Assembly: GCA_007115705.1 (NCBI GenBank)
Contig: QXEO01001135.1
Span: 992,001 to 1,056,000, forward strand
Length of the DNA stretch: 64,000 nt
Reading direction: 5' to 3'
From: Dactylis glomerata
Taxonomy: Eukaryota > Streptophyta > Magnoliopsida > Poales > Poaceae
Shown here: one piece after another, positions 24,101 through 32,861 of the stretch
Layout: each line of letters begins with the position of its first letter
How positions within the stretch are numbered: position 1 is the first letter of the stretch
Notes under the pieces: model-generated
The model's input: the letters and a program-made list of their open reading frames with translations, nothing else
The model's database searches: none
What the model was told of the DNA's origin: nothing
Position numbers and translations under genes: made by a program

Positions 24101-24362
24101 TTTCCACCATGACCGGTGGCGAGAGCCATGTGGCTTCCTTGATCTCTCTGATGAACTTAGCTTCAAGGAGGCGATTGATTTCTTCGCCCATCGACTTGGC
24201 CTTCTCTGGATTGTACCGTCGCATAGACTGCTTGACCGGTTTCGCGTTGGGGAATATTTTAAGCTCGTGCTCGGCGAGTTCCCTGGGGATGCCTGGCATA
24301 TCTGCTGGACACCAGGCGAACATCCTCCAGTGCTCACGGAGGAACTCGACGAGCGCGCTTTC
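21126..24362 (-). CDS. pol: Pol polyprotein of Tat-2 (RT, RNase H, second RNase H, integrase)
   Basis: In frame with gag and separated from it only by the TAG at 24363-24365; the first Met (24323) falls inside the conserved FAWCPADMPGIPRELAEH. Numbering from that Met: RT spans about 60-230 with catalytic YVDD at 183-186. A degenerate primary RNase H lies around 328-440 (LYIAAT lacks the Asp). An intact second RNase H of the Tat type follows (Asp472, Asp535, Asp585). The integrase zinc motif is at His718/724 and Cys756/759, and its catalytic triad is Asp788, Asp848, Glu884. There is no chromodomain; the end reads NPWNAAQLRRFYP. Length and motifs are complete, consistent with an active enzyme. 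It is probably made as a gag-pol readthrough product. Confidence 0.93.
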   Translation of the reverse strand, partial: ESALVEFLREHWRMFAWCPADMPGIPRELAEHELKIFPNAKPVKQSMRRYNPEKAKSMGEEINRLLEAKFIREIKEATWLSPPVMVEKKDTKIYRMCIDFTALNKHCPKDYFPLPRIDQIVDSTAGCERLSFLDAYSGYNQIRLKVEDEDKTAFITPHGVYCYMTMPFGLKNAGATYQRCMQACLKEQIGRNVEVYVDDIVIKTSKADTLLDDLRETFANLDRYSIKLNPKKCSFGVPTGQLLGYLISERGIEGNPEKIKAIISMHPPKTLRHVQQLTGRLAALSRFISKLGEKALPLYRLLRKTDNFAWTEEAQAAFDDLKRRLSTSPVLVTPREKEPMLLYIAATNQVVSSMLVVERAEEGKEHGVQRPVYYLSEVLSPTKQRYPHYQKLAYAIYMTGKKLPQYFECHSIIVVASNPVSSILNNPNATGRVSLWGVTLGPWEITYQRQSAIKSQVLPDFIAEWTEAQMPELPDLSNSWTIFVDGSKRVSGAGAGVVLVSPQGDRMHYVLRMRFPNPSNNEAEYEAVLHGMRMAKACGATRIKIHGDSNLIAQQVMKECDTTCANMIAYRAMYDKLEGEFEGCEVTHIGRESNEEADNLANVGSRCLPIPPGVFFEEIFERSVKIKPTPDPALTTRPGARTTDTAPAAGAADLPKDAAAVMLVEAIWTKPYLAYLTRGELPEDPIHRRQVMRRSKAFTIIKGELYKRSTSGVLQRCIAQEDGIALLREIHEGTCGHHACSRTLVAKAFRSGFYWLSALYDARNIVQHCEACQMFATKPHAPASELHTIPVAWPFAQWGLDQVGPLPKSSRGGHTYLLVAVDKFSKWIEATPVTNQEATTAVKFFESIVYRYGVPNSIITDNGTNFTSGEFQGFAKDLGIKLKYASVAHPKSNGQVEKANGLVCGGLKKRLLRPLKRAAGAWVEELPSVLWSLRTTPNSSTGYTPFFLLFGAEAVLPTDVCYSAPRVAAYVEEDADKALADAQDLLDEARDVALVRSAVYQQSLRNYHSRRVRGRSFEPGNLVLRLKQTSTSKLEPPWEGPYLVHEVIPGGAYRLRNPKMGKDVDNPWNAAQLRRFYP

Positions 24363-27300
24363 CTATGCGGGGGAAAGGGAGTTCGACACCCGCGCCGTCT
24401 TGGTTGGATCAGTCGGGTGGATCTGGTGTTCTCGGGTGTCTTTGGTGGCATCGAAGGACAACTCTGGGGCGTTCTGCTGCGCCGGTGGGTCGATGTCCAT
24501 GACAGTGGCTTCTCGAATGTGGTGCAATTCCTCGTGCACTCCGAAAGTCTGGGACATGTCGTTGAAGTCCTTGTCGCCGTTTTCTGACCGCGCAAAGCTG
24601 CCGCTGATCGTCAGTGGTCCTCTGTTTGCGGGCATCCGTAACTTGAGGTAGGCGTAGTGGGGTACGGCCATGAATCGGGCGAACGCTGGTCGCCCGAGGA
24701 TGGCATGGTACTGCGAGGGCCAGTCGACCACCTCGAATTCGATCTTCTCCTTTCTGAAGTTTGCTTTAGTGCCGAAGATGACGTCGAGGTGTATCGCCCC
24801 CAATGGATACGTTGGCTTTCCCGGGACGATTCCGTGGAAGGAAGTCTCCGTTGGCAGGAGATTGTTGAGTGGAATCTTGATCTTTCGCAGTGTGTCTGCG
24901 TAGATTAGGTTCAGGCTGCTGCCTCCGTCCATGAACACCTTTTTCGAGGTGAAACCCCCTATTTGCGCCTCGAGAACCAGAGCATGGTGTCCTGGGCGTG
25001 GGATCTTCGGTGGGTGGTCTGACCGGTCGAAACCAATCGGGTGTTCGGACCAATTCAGATATTCGGGAGTAGCTGGTGGCGCGTGCTCGGCGTGGAATAC
25101 TTCTCTCGCGCGTTTCCGCCGAACTTTGTTCGTCGGGCGCCCCCTCTGAATCATGGGCACGAGACCTCTTGGAGGCGGGAACTCTTCTTCCTCGTTGGCC
25201 GGCTGTCGCTGCTCGACTTGCTGGATCGTAGCGGCCTGATGGCTTTGCTGTACGACATTTGCTGGTGGATTCGGTGGTGGCGGTGGAGCGTTGTAGGCTA
25301 TCGCCCCTGCCACTGGTTGCTCGACATTCATCCTCTCCTGAAGTGCTCGGTTGAGGCGAAGGAATTCCCTGCACTCGATGAGGAGGTGTGCAGGTTTTCG
25401 TACTCCGTCCTTGTCGAGGTACGTGTGCCTTGGGCATCCGCTGTCGAGCATCTCTTCTGCCGACAGCTGTGGCTGCCGGCGATGCCACTCCTTGCTGGGT
25501 TTCGAGTCACGGCTGCTGCTGCCGTAGTAAGTATTTCCTCGTCGTGGTAAGTCGCGATTGTCGTCGCGGTCTTCGTGGACGTAGCCAGCTGCTATCATGT
25601 CTACGTTCTCCGTGTTGTCGTAGCGGCTTCGGCGACCTTTCTTCCGAGATCCGGGATGGAACTGATCCTTCGCATCGCCATCATGTTCTGCTGATCGACG
25701 GCGGCTTCTGGGAGCCGAGATGGAGTCCTCGCCATCGGCCCATTCGTTCGCCAAACTTATGAGGTGGTCGATGGTTCTGGGCTTGCAGCGCCCCAGTTCC
25801 TCCTTGAAGTCACGCCGAAATAAGCCGTCCCGAAATGCATCAATGGCCCTTTCGGGCGAGATATTCTCTGTCGTGTTCCGAAGGCTGATCCATCGTGAGA
25901 TGTATGACCTCAAGTTTTCGCCGGTCTTCTGCACGCATAAGCGAAGCTCTTCGAACGACGTAGGGCGTCGTGAGGTGCCTCGGAAATTTGCGATGAATGC
26001 TTGCCGAAACTCTTCCCAGGAGCGAATGCTGTCTTGGGCGAGATTATTCAACCATGCCCTTGCGTTATCTTTTAGGTGCAGTGATAACAACTGGAGAGCG
26101 TTGTCTCTGGATCCGCCGCTGATCTTGACAGCGGTCATGAAATCATCTAGCCAAATTCGGGGATCCTGCTGCCCGTTGAACTTGACTACGCCGTCGCTGA
26201 GCTTGATTCCTTTCGGCAATGGTGCTGAGCGGATCAAAAGGCTAAAGCATTCTGCCCCGCAGAGTCCGTCGCTGGGACCGCCGAACGCTTCCGCCTCGCG
26301 TCGCGCTCGCCCTTGGTCAACTCTATGCTGGGCCAGGCCATGCCGAAGCTCTCCGTTGAGAGGTTCGACCACATGCGTCCGAGGCGCTACGGCTGGCGCT
26401 GGTGCTGGGTGCCTAGCCTGTTCCGGTGGTGGAGCGGCTCTTGCTGTTGTCGCATCATGTGCTGAGCCAGGCGTGCCTTGCAGCACCCTTACTCCTTCGA
26501 GTGCTAGATTTCGCAGGTGTCGCATATGTTCGTCACCGTTAGACGCGTTCGCAGCAATGTATGCCGCTGTAGCCATGATTGCTGCTTCCTTGGTCTTGGG
26601 CATTAACTCAGCTTCGTTGAATTCTGCCTCCAGGTTTCGAGTGACATTATGCATATCGGCCCCCTGCTGAGTGCGCGATCTTGATCTGTGCTGAACGCTT
26701 GAAGAGTAGTGCGATGATCTTTCTGCCCTCCTCCTGCTGGATGCATCGGCCTCCTCTCTGCGTCGTTCCAACACTCGCCTATCAGCGCTGATCTGATCTT
26801 TTTGCTCCTGAACGACGAATCGGAGTGCAGCCAGATCGCTTGGACTTGGGTTGGGTCCGAAGTTTACTTCGCCCGCATAGACCCTTCTTGCGAACCGGAT
26901 CTGGTCATGTGTGACCACTTGGCGACCGCTGTCTGATCGGTTTCGACCGTCGTTGTCGTTTCCGTCCTTGTGCGATGCCATCATGCAGTGGCCCCCGGGC
27001 CACGGGGTCGAGTCATCGCTGATCTCGCCCAGCGCTGGAGGATAGACATCGTCGTTTTCGACGTAGGGCCCGATTTCGACCATGAAGTCAGAGTCATGAT
27101 CAGCCATATAGCCGTCGCTGGATGCGCTAGATTCGCATAGTGAGGCAGAGCTCACCGAATTGCCGATTTTCCCCTTAGCTTCGGGGTAGACGTCGTCGTC
27201 GTCATCAGAGCACGTGTAATCCGAGTATAATCCTTCGACGTAGTCAGGATCATAGGGTGCCGTACGAAGCGTGAGGGCGTTGAGAGCCCGATCGCACTCG

Positions 27301-28196
27301 GATATCGTTGGGTAGATAGCTGTTGTACCTCCCCGCGGATCTTCACAGCCGGCGATCTCATGGAGTGAGAAATCTCCGGCGCCTATGTAGTGGTACGCGT
27401 CGCAGTCGACGCAGTATGCGGTGGTCGGGGATGGAGGCGGATCTTCGAAATCGTTCGACCCTACTGATGGGGTCGAAATCTTCAGTCTCAGCTCCTCCTT
27501 CGACGGCGCTAGTGACGCGCTTGCCGAGGGTTTACCCCCGACGGATGGTGGTGTCGTCGCTTCGGCCACGAGCGGAGCCGATTCGCCGATGGAGAGCAGT
27601 TCCATTGCTCCATTGCTGTCCACATGGAAATTGAACAGTCCGAAGGCCATGTCGTAGCCTTCGGGCGCTGCCCTTGCCGCGCTCGGGACGGGGTCGATGG
27701 CGCTCATTGTCGAGGTGAGGTTGATGGTGCTTGGCGAGATACCCTCGATGACAATCGATTCGACGGCGCCAGTCTCGAATTCCATCGGGCTGGTGTGGAC
27801 GATGGCCGGCACAGCGATGCCGGCGATGGTGTCGATGCCGATCTTGGAAGTGGTGTCGTCGTTGGTCGACGCAGCGATGCCGACGGTAGCGTCGATCTTG
27901 ACGGGGGTACCGACGTTGGTCGGCGCAGCGATGCCGACGGCGGTGTCGATGCCGATCTTGGAAGTGGTGTTGTCGTTGGTCGACGCAGCGATGCCGACGG
28001 CGGTGTCGATGCCGATCTTGGTTGCGGTTGGTGATGGAGCCGGCGAATCCGTAGATCCAGATCCCGTCGTCCCCACGGTCGGCGCCAATTGACGAGGTTT
28101 ATCCCCGGCAATGCCCATGTCGAAGGGCTTTCGATCTAGGAAGCGTATTGGGAACCTGGCGAACTCGACGGCGATCAGACGAAAGCAGAAGGACAC
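24363..28196 (-). CDS. gag: Gag-protease polyprotein of Tat-2
   Basis: A single 1277-codon frame ends at TAG 24363-24365. The open frame begins inside the LTR: Met codons at 28196 and 28118 lie in the transcribed part of the LTR, and the frame reads across the primer site. The first Met in the interior is at 27785. The true start is therefore uncertain. In order it contains a repeated 20-residue segment (KIGIDTAVGIAAS...), an acidic leader, a capsid/Retrotrans_gag region (WLDDFMTAVKISGG, WEEFRQAFIANFRG), a Tat-type knuckle C-x2-H-x12-H-x4-C starting CPRHTYLDKDG, a protease with MDGGSSLNLIY, and GRPAFARFMAVPHYAYL. No stop or frameshift is visible. Confidence 0.9.
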   Translation of the reverse strand: MSFCFRLIAVEFARFPIRFLDRKPFDMGIAGDKPRQLAPTVGTTGSGSTDSPAPSPTATKIGIDTAVGIAASTNDNTTSKIGIDTAVGIAAPTNVGTPVKIDATVGIAASTNDDTTSKIGIDTIAGIAVPAIVHTSPMEFETGAVESIVIEGISPSTINLTSTMSAIDPVPSAARAAPEGYDMAFGLFNFHVDSNGAMELLSIGESAPLVAEATTPPSVGGKPSASASLAPSKEELRLKISTPSVGSNDFEDPPPSPTTAYCVDCDAYHYIGAGDFSLHEIAGCEDPRGGTTAIYPTISECDRALNALTLRTAPYDPDYVEGLYSDYTCSDDDDDVYPEAKGKIGNSVSSASLCESSASSDGYMADHDSDFMVEIGPYVENDDVYPPALGEISDDSTPWPGGHCMMASHKDGNDNDGRNRSDSGRQVVTHDQIRFARRVYAGEVNFGPNPSPSDLAALRFVVQEQKDQISADRRVLERRREEADASSRRRAERSSHYSSSVQHRSRSRTQQGADMHNVTRNLEAEFNEAELMPKTKEAAIMATAAYIAANASNGDEHMRHLRNLALEGVRVLQGTPGSAHDATTARAAPPPEQARHPAPAPAVAPRTHVVEPLNGELRHGLAQHRVDQGRARREAEAFGGPSDGLCGAECFSLLIRSAPLPKGIKLSDGVVKFNGQQDPRIWLDDFMTAVKISGGSRDNALQLLSLHLKDNARAWLNNLAQDSIRSWEEFRQAFIANFRGTSRRPTSFEELRLCVQKTGENLRSYISRWISLRNTTENISPERAIDAFRDGLFRRDFKEELGRCKPRTIDHLISLANEWADGEDSISAPRSRRRSAEHDGDAKDQFHPGSRKKGRRSRYDNTENVDMIAAGYVHEDRDDNRDLPRRGNTYYGSSSRDSKPSKEWHRRQPQLSAEEMLDSGCPRHTYLDKDGVRKPAHLLIECREFLRLNRALQERMNVEQPVAGAIAYNAPPPPPNPPANVVQQSHQAATIQQVEQRQPANEEEEFPPPRGLVPMIQRGRPTNKVRRKRAREVFHAEHAPPATPEYLNWSEHPIGFDRSDHPPKIPRPGHHALVLEAQIGGFTSKKVFMDGGSSLNLIYADTLRKIKIPLNNLLPTETSFHGIVPGKPTYPLGAIHLDVIFGTKANFRKEKIEFEVVDWPSQYHAILGRPAFARFMAVPHYAYLKLRMPANRGPLTISGSFARSENGDKDFNDMSQTFGVHEELHHIREATVMDIDPPAQQNAPELSFDATKDTREHQIHPTDPTKTARVSNSLSPA
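27786..28024 (-). repeat. Four in-frame 54-60 bp repeats at the Tat-2 gag N-terminus
   Basis: They encode about four copies of a segment like KIGIDTAVGIAASTNDNTTS, one of them two codons shorter. All copies keep the frame. The repeat has no recognised function, and copy number is likely to vary between family members. Confidence 0.85.
28071..28087 (-). other. Primer-binding site of Tat-2 (tRNA-Lys-like)
   Basis: On the minus strand TGGCGCCGACCGTGGGG begins two bases inside the 5' LTR. It matches the complement of a plant tRNA-Lys 3' end, as I recall it, except for one base. The tRNA assignment should be checked against a grass tRNA set. Confidence 0.7.
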
Positions 28197-28639
28197 GAGG
28201 ATTTACCCAGGTTCAGCCCCCTCGAAAGGTAAAAGGCCTACGTCCTGCTTGTCTGACTTTTGTATTGAGGTGGTGGCGACGATGATGGTGTTACAATGGC
28301 GGCGCAGATTGGATCTGGCCAAAAGCAGAGAGCTCTAAGTTGTCGAGCGCTCCGGCGCGAGGTGGGTGGAAGTGATTCTGTGGTTTTGAAACCTCCCTCC
28401 CAACCTTTTATAAGATAAGGCTAGGTCTCAGGATTGTTTCTCAAGCCAAGTACAGACCGGATCAACCGAGACCTAATCTAGCTTGGACTCTTCGAAACTT
28501 CGCTTGTACACCAAGTAATACTCCCGGGCCGCATCGAAACACTGCCTTGACGGGCCTCGAAAGCCTTTCCTGAGACACCCCACCTGGACCGAAAACCAGG
28601 TAGGCTAATGTCGGGGGCCCATCTGTCATTCCTTCGTCA
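28090..28639 (-). repeat. 5' LTR of Tat-2
   Basis: 550 bp, with TATA box CTTATAAAAG at 28405-28414 on the minus strand. Transcription from here would run left through gag and pol. It is flanked on the right by the target duplication GTGGC, 28640-28644. Confidence 0.96.
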
Positions 28640-29395
28640 GTGGCTAAATGGGTGATCGAGCTAGCTGCTCACACCATTCAGTACAAGCCCAGGACGACGA
28701 TCAAGTCCCAGATCCTGGCAGATTTCTTTGCTGACTGGGGAGAGAACCAGTACCTGCCACCGGCTCCAGACTCCACATACTGGCGAATGAACTTCGATGG
28801 CTCCAAGATGCGTGAGGGCTTGGGAGCCGGCGTCGTCTTCACCTCTCCCAAGGGAGACAAGTTGCTTTACGTGCTGCAGATCCACTTCCGTGCATCGAAC
28901 AACGTCGTCTGATACGAGGCCCTGGTGCATGGGCTCAAGCTGGCCAAAGAGATTGGCATCTGGAGGATCCTCTGCTTCGGAGACTCCGACCTTGTGGTGC
29001 ACCAGGTCTCGGGGGAATGGGACGCTAAGGATGCCAACATGGCCTCCTATCGCTTCTACGTCCAGCAGCTCTGCAGATTCTTCGAGGGCTGTGAATTCCA
29101 TCACGTCCCTAGAGCAAACAACGACGAGGCAGATCGGCTGTCGAAGATCGGCTCCACCAAGCAGGAGATTCCGGCTGGAGTGTCGCTGGAGATAATCCGC
29201 AAGCCATCCATAAAGCCATCGCCAGAGTTCGGCTCCATCTACGTGCTGGAAGACCCAGTTCCGGTTCAGACGCCGTTGCCGGACTCGGGGGCTGCCATCT
29301 CGGAGCTGAAAGGAGCAGCCGGCCAGCCCAGCGTGGCCGGCTCGGTGAAGGACTCGGGGGCTTCCGTCTCCGAGCCAGCCCCCGCAGCCGGCTAG
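28640..29395 (+). pseudogene. Tat-1 second RNase H and linker to integrase
   Basis: The frame interrupted by Tat-2 resumes with WVIELAAHTIQYKPRTTIKS, then MNFDGSKMREGLGAGVVF (first catalytic Asp), a stop at 28910-28912, FGDSDLVVHQVSGEW and PRANNDEADRLS. This is the Tat-type second RNase H with its acidic residues in place. The linker that follows contains GACTCGGGGGCT twice (near 29282 and 29350), a sequence like the Tat polypurine tract. The frame ends at TAG 29393-29395. Confidence 0.85.
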
Positions 29396-30690
29396 CCAGA
29401 CGAAGCCGGCACATCGATGGACCCGGGGCTCCTGACCCTCTGGTCGCTAGTGTCTTCCACATCCGGGAGATACCATCTTGAGCGGAGCCATTCTCCAACT
29501 ACCTCATCACTGGGGACTTGCCGCAAGACGAAATAGAAGCCAGGCGACTCCAACGCCGCGTGCAGGCATACACCATCATCAACAGCGAGTTGTATAAGCA
29601 CAGCGTGTCGGGAATCATCCAGAAATGTGTCGAGCTAGAAGAGAGATACATCAAGGGGAGTGCGGACACCACGCGTCCTCCAGCCTTGGTGGCCAAAGCT
29701 TTCCGCCATGGCTTCTACTGGTCGACGACCTTACTAGATGCAGATCTACTGGTGAAGCATTGCAACGGTTGCCAGCGCTTCTCCAAGCACCGGCACACCC
29801 TAGCGGTGGCCCTCAAGACCATCCCACTCACTTGGCCATTTGCTGTTTGGGGCCTCGACATGGTGGGACCATTCAAGACAGCGCCCGGGGGCTTGACGCA
29901 TCTCCTGGTAGCGGTGGACAAGTTCACCAAGTGGATCAAAGCCAAGCCAATCAAAAAACTCGATGGCTCATCAACCATCAAGTTCTTCAACGAGATCATC
30001 GTGAGATATGGAGTCCCACACAGCATCATCACTAACAACGGGACAAATTTCGCAAAGGGAGTCTTCGTAGAGTTCTGCGGCCAGAAAGGCATCCGGCTGG
30101 ACCTGGCGTCAGTGGCACATCCTCAGTCCAACAGGCAAGTGGAGAAGGCAAATGGTCTGACCCTAGCCGGCATCAAGCCAAGACTGGTCGAGCCCCTTGA
30201 GCGCTCAGCCGGCTGCTGGGTCGAAGAGCTACCCTCAGTGCTCTGGAGCCTGCACACCACACCTAACCGCTTTGTTGGCTTCACTCCTTTCAACCTGGTC
30301 TATGGGGCAGAGGCTGTGTTACCCACCGACATTGAGTTTGACACGCCCAGAGTGGTCCAGTACACGCAAGAGCAAGCGAAAGATGCTCGCAAAGACGGCG
30401 TCGACCTCCTCGAGGAGGCACGAGAGCAGGCCTTGGCCAGATCAGCGCTTTACCAACAACAGCTGCCACGATACCACAGCTGGAAGATCCGTCCTCTCGC
30501 GTTCCGTGAAGGAGATCTTGTACTCCGGCTGGTCCAAAACAGTAAAGGCATGCACAAGCCGTCATCTCCTTGGGAGGGACTGTTCATTGTCAGCCGGGTG
30601 CTAGGCAATGGGGTATACTACCTCATCGATGCGCAAGAGCCCAGGAAGAACAAGGCAGATAATTCTGACAAGGAGACAAAGCGTCCCTAG
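29396..30690 (+). pseudogene. Tat-1 integrase, catalytically dead
   Basis: From 29518 a 390-codon frame covers most of integrase. The zinc-finger half-site IHQGECGHHAS is in another frame (29652 region), so a short frameshift lies there; HCNGCQRF is back in frame. The core has LDMVGPF (first Asp). The second catalytic Asp is changed to Asn (SIITNNGTNF), and the Glu motif reads HPQSNRQVEKAN. It ends at 30690 without a chromodomain. The Asp-to-Asn change fits a G-to-A mutation. Confidence 0.88.
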
Positions 30691-32228
30691 AATGTCAATC
30701 TCTTAAGACCTTTCTTCTGTTAAGGTAAAAGCTTGTACTCCGAAAACTTGTCAATGAATAAAGGATGACGGAATGACTAGTTATAGCCAGCTCCACGAAA
30801 AACACTTTGTGTATTTTGCTTCCTGCGTTATTCACTTGACCGACAGTCGGCTCCGAGCACCAAGCTATAGCCGGCTGCCCTAAAAACAATCGAACCCCTG
30901 TTAGCCGGATGAGTACCACGTATGGAACAGGTCCCAAGCCTAACCTCCGTCCCCTGGCTCAGGACGACCGGCTGGGAAGGAGCCAGCAGACCGCGTACGT
31001 AGGAAAACAGCAGGGAAGAATTGCAAACGTTAAACGCATCACACAACTAAGCGTTGAGGGCAATGATCATTGACTGCACGCCAGCTAGCTCAAGCCGGGT
31101 GCCCGATAAACCGAAGTACTACTTCTCACCCCGCGGCATGCTCCCACCCTAGGCCGGCATTCGGCTGCCGGCCCAAGGGAGACCAACCGGCACCAGGCTG
31201 CCGGTTGGGGGTAGAAGGGCCGGAGGGTGGGGAGATTAAGGAAAAGGTTGAGGGAACCGGGCTAGGGCAAGCCAGCAAGCAGTCGATTATCAAAACCTTC
31301 AGTCCTTAGGCTTGGTGGCCACGTCAAAGGGGTTTGAAGCTAGAGCTACCTCGTACGACGTAGGCATCGTATGCGAGCGAGTTAGTTTCAAGCTAGCTGT
31401 CATTCCAGCTGCCCTAAAACTCGGCGGCTAGGGGGAAAGGGAATTGGTCCCTAAAATGGGCCGGCTCCAACCCTCCGCCGGCTGTCCGTCCAGCTGATGC
31501 TGCATCATGACTAGCAATAGAGGCTCGAAATCGAAATCTACAAGAGCATTCGCGAAGAGAGTAGCCAAGACCAGCAGTCTAAGAGACTCTCCTTAGTCGT
31601 GGCAAGGCTTTCGTGAAGGTTCACGAAGGAAAAGCGCGCGGGCTCCGGTCTCGCCCGAGCCGGAACGGGACATCACGTCTGCTCCTACTCCCTCAAGCCG
31701 GCGTTGACCTCAGTGTTTGCCTGTACCTTCCGAAGTCGGTCAGCAGAGTCACAGTTCTGAGCGCCAGAGCCGGACAAGTCTGCCAGGAAGCCCTTCACCC
31801 AAGAAGTGTCTTGAAGAGTTGTTGGCTATCCTAGCCTCTGCCTACGGACACACGCAAGGCTCGCCTCAGAGGCCAGTGATGGCTCGAGTGCAAGACAGAG
31901 TTCTAACTATGAAGTCGTCGTCATTCTCAGGACGGAAGCGAGCGTCATTCAAGCAGGGCAATACTCAGCAAAGGCAAAACAAACAATCACAGAGACACAG
32001 CAGATGAAGTTTGCATGAAAGTAAGCCTCATCAAGCAGGAGTCTGATAGGTATAGTTAGAGGAACAAAAGTTTCCCAAATCACTACCCTAAGACACTAGC
32101 GCTTCTCGTTGTGGAGATGCTCGCCTTCCTCGGCATGGCGCAAGCGCCGCATGGACTTCGTCCCGGAGAAGTCCACGCTCGAGGTCGATGAGATCCGCGT
32201 GGACGAGAGCGCGGCGGGACGCTTGCCT
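30691..32228. other. Tat-1 3' region, no gene recognised
   Basis: About 1.5 kb, GC-rich, with repeated CCGGCTG and GCCGGC words. There is no frame with recognisable protein features on either strand; the longest open frames are about 110 codons. It lies between integrase and the antisense B3-like pseudogene, and probably holds the 3' UTR of both. Confidence 0.6.
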
Positions 32229-32861
32229 TCACGACCAGGCAATAAAGGAACGGGCGCAGAGGGTGCCATCAAAGACGCGGACGAAGAAGTCTTGCATCCC
32301 GCTACGACGGGTGAAGAGAAGAAACCAACCCGCGTGCACGCCATAATCTGCGAAGAACTTTGGCCACCCATTGCAGAAGTAGCACTTCCCTTCGCCGTCG
32401 TAGTAAACTTCGACATGGTACCGGGGCTGGCCGACGCTGCACTCGTGCAGGATGGCGTACGCTATCTCCTAGCCCTCCATCGCCTCCACGAACTAGGAGG
32501 GCAGGCGGAGACGGTCCTCGGCCCCGGTGAGCACCGGGACGATGAAGGTAGATCACCCCTCGGCCGAAGCATAGGCCGGCGGCTGGAGCGCCGGCAGCAT
32601 CGGTTGAAGCCATGACGGGCCAGCCAGCAAAGAAGCCGTCGTGTTTGCCCCGACGGATCCAGAGGCGGCGGCCGCGAGGGCGGCTAGGGTCTTCTTGTTC
32701 TTGCTGCCTGGCGGCCATCCGCGGCGGGAAGCTGACGAGTGAGTGGCCGCTGTCGCCACCACCGCCTTCTTCCCACTTCCTTTCGGGCGACCGGGCTTGT
32801 GCTTCTCTGGCACGCCCTCACCTCCCGCACCTCCAGCACCAGGGCCTCCGACGGCGGACAT
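32229..32861 (-). pseudogene. Antisense AT-hook / B3-like gene of Tat-1, broken
   Basis: Opposite to the element, between integrase and the 3' LTR. It starts MSAVGGPGAGGAGGEGVPEK at 32861. An AT-hook-like KPGRPKGSGKK and a second, GWPPGSKNKK (normally RGRPPGSKNK), are followed by an Ala-rich stretch. Then comes a B3-like segment: RYHVEVYYDGEGKCYF, GWPKFFADYGVHAGWFLLF, FFVRVFDGTLCARSF. In-frame stops occur after ASAEG (TGA), before FVEAMEG (TAG) and after it (TAG). B3 domains bind DNA in plant transcription factors, so the ancestral product was probably a DNA-binding protein. The AT-hook/B3 reading is mine from motif pattern only. About 250 bases of further partly open sequence follow to 32100. 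Confidence 0.65.

Larger units (their letters stand above)
14132..28639 (-). mobile_element. Tat-2: young, apparently intact Tat-lineage LTR retrotransposon with antisense gene
   Basis: 14,508 bp on the minus strand. The two 550-bp LTRs differ at one position that I can find (G at 14445 against A in the other copy). The five-base target duplication GTGGC is perfect (14127-14131 and 28640-28644). The order on the minus strand is 5' LTR, primer site, gag-protease, TAG, pol, a PPT-core minisatellite, an oppositely transcribed spliced gene, a 61-bp tandem array, polypurine tract, 3' LTR. One difference in 550 bp implies an insertion within about the last hundred thousand years at the commonly used grass LTR rate. 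All coding domains look complete, so it may be autonomous. Confidence 0.96.
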
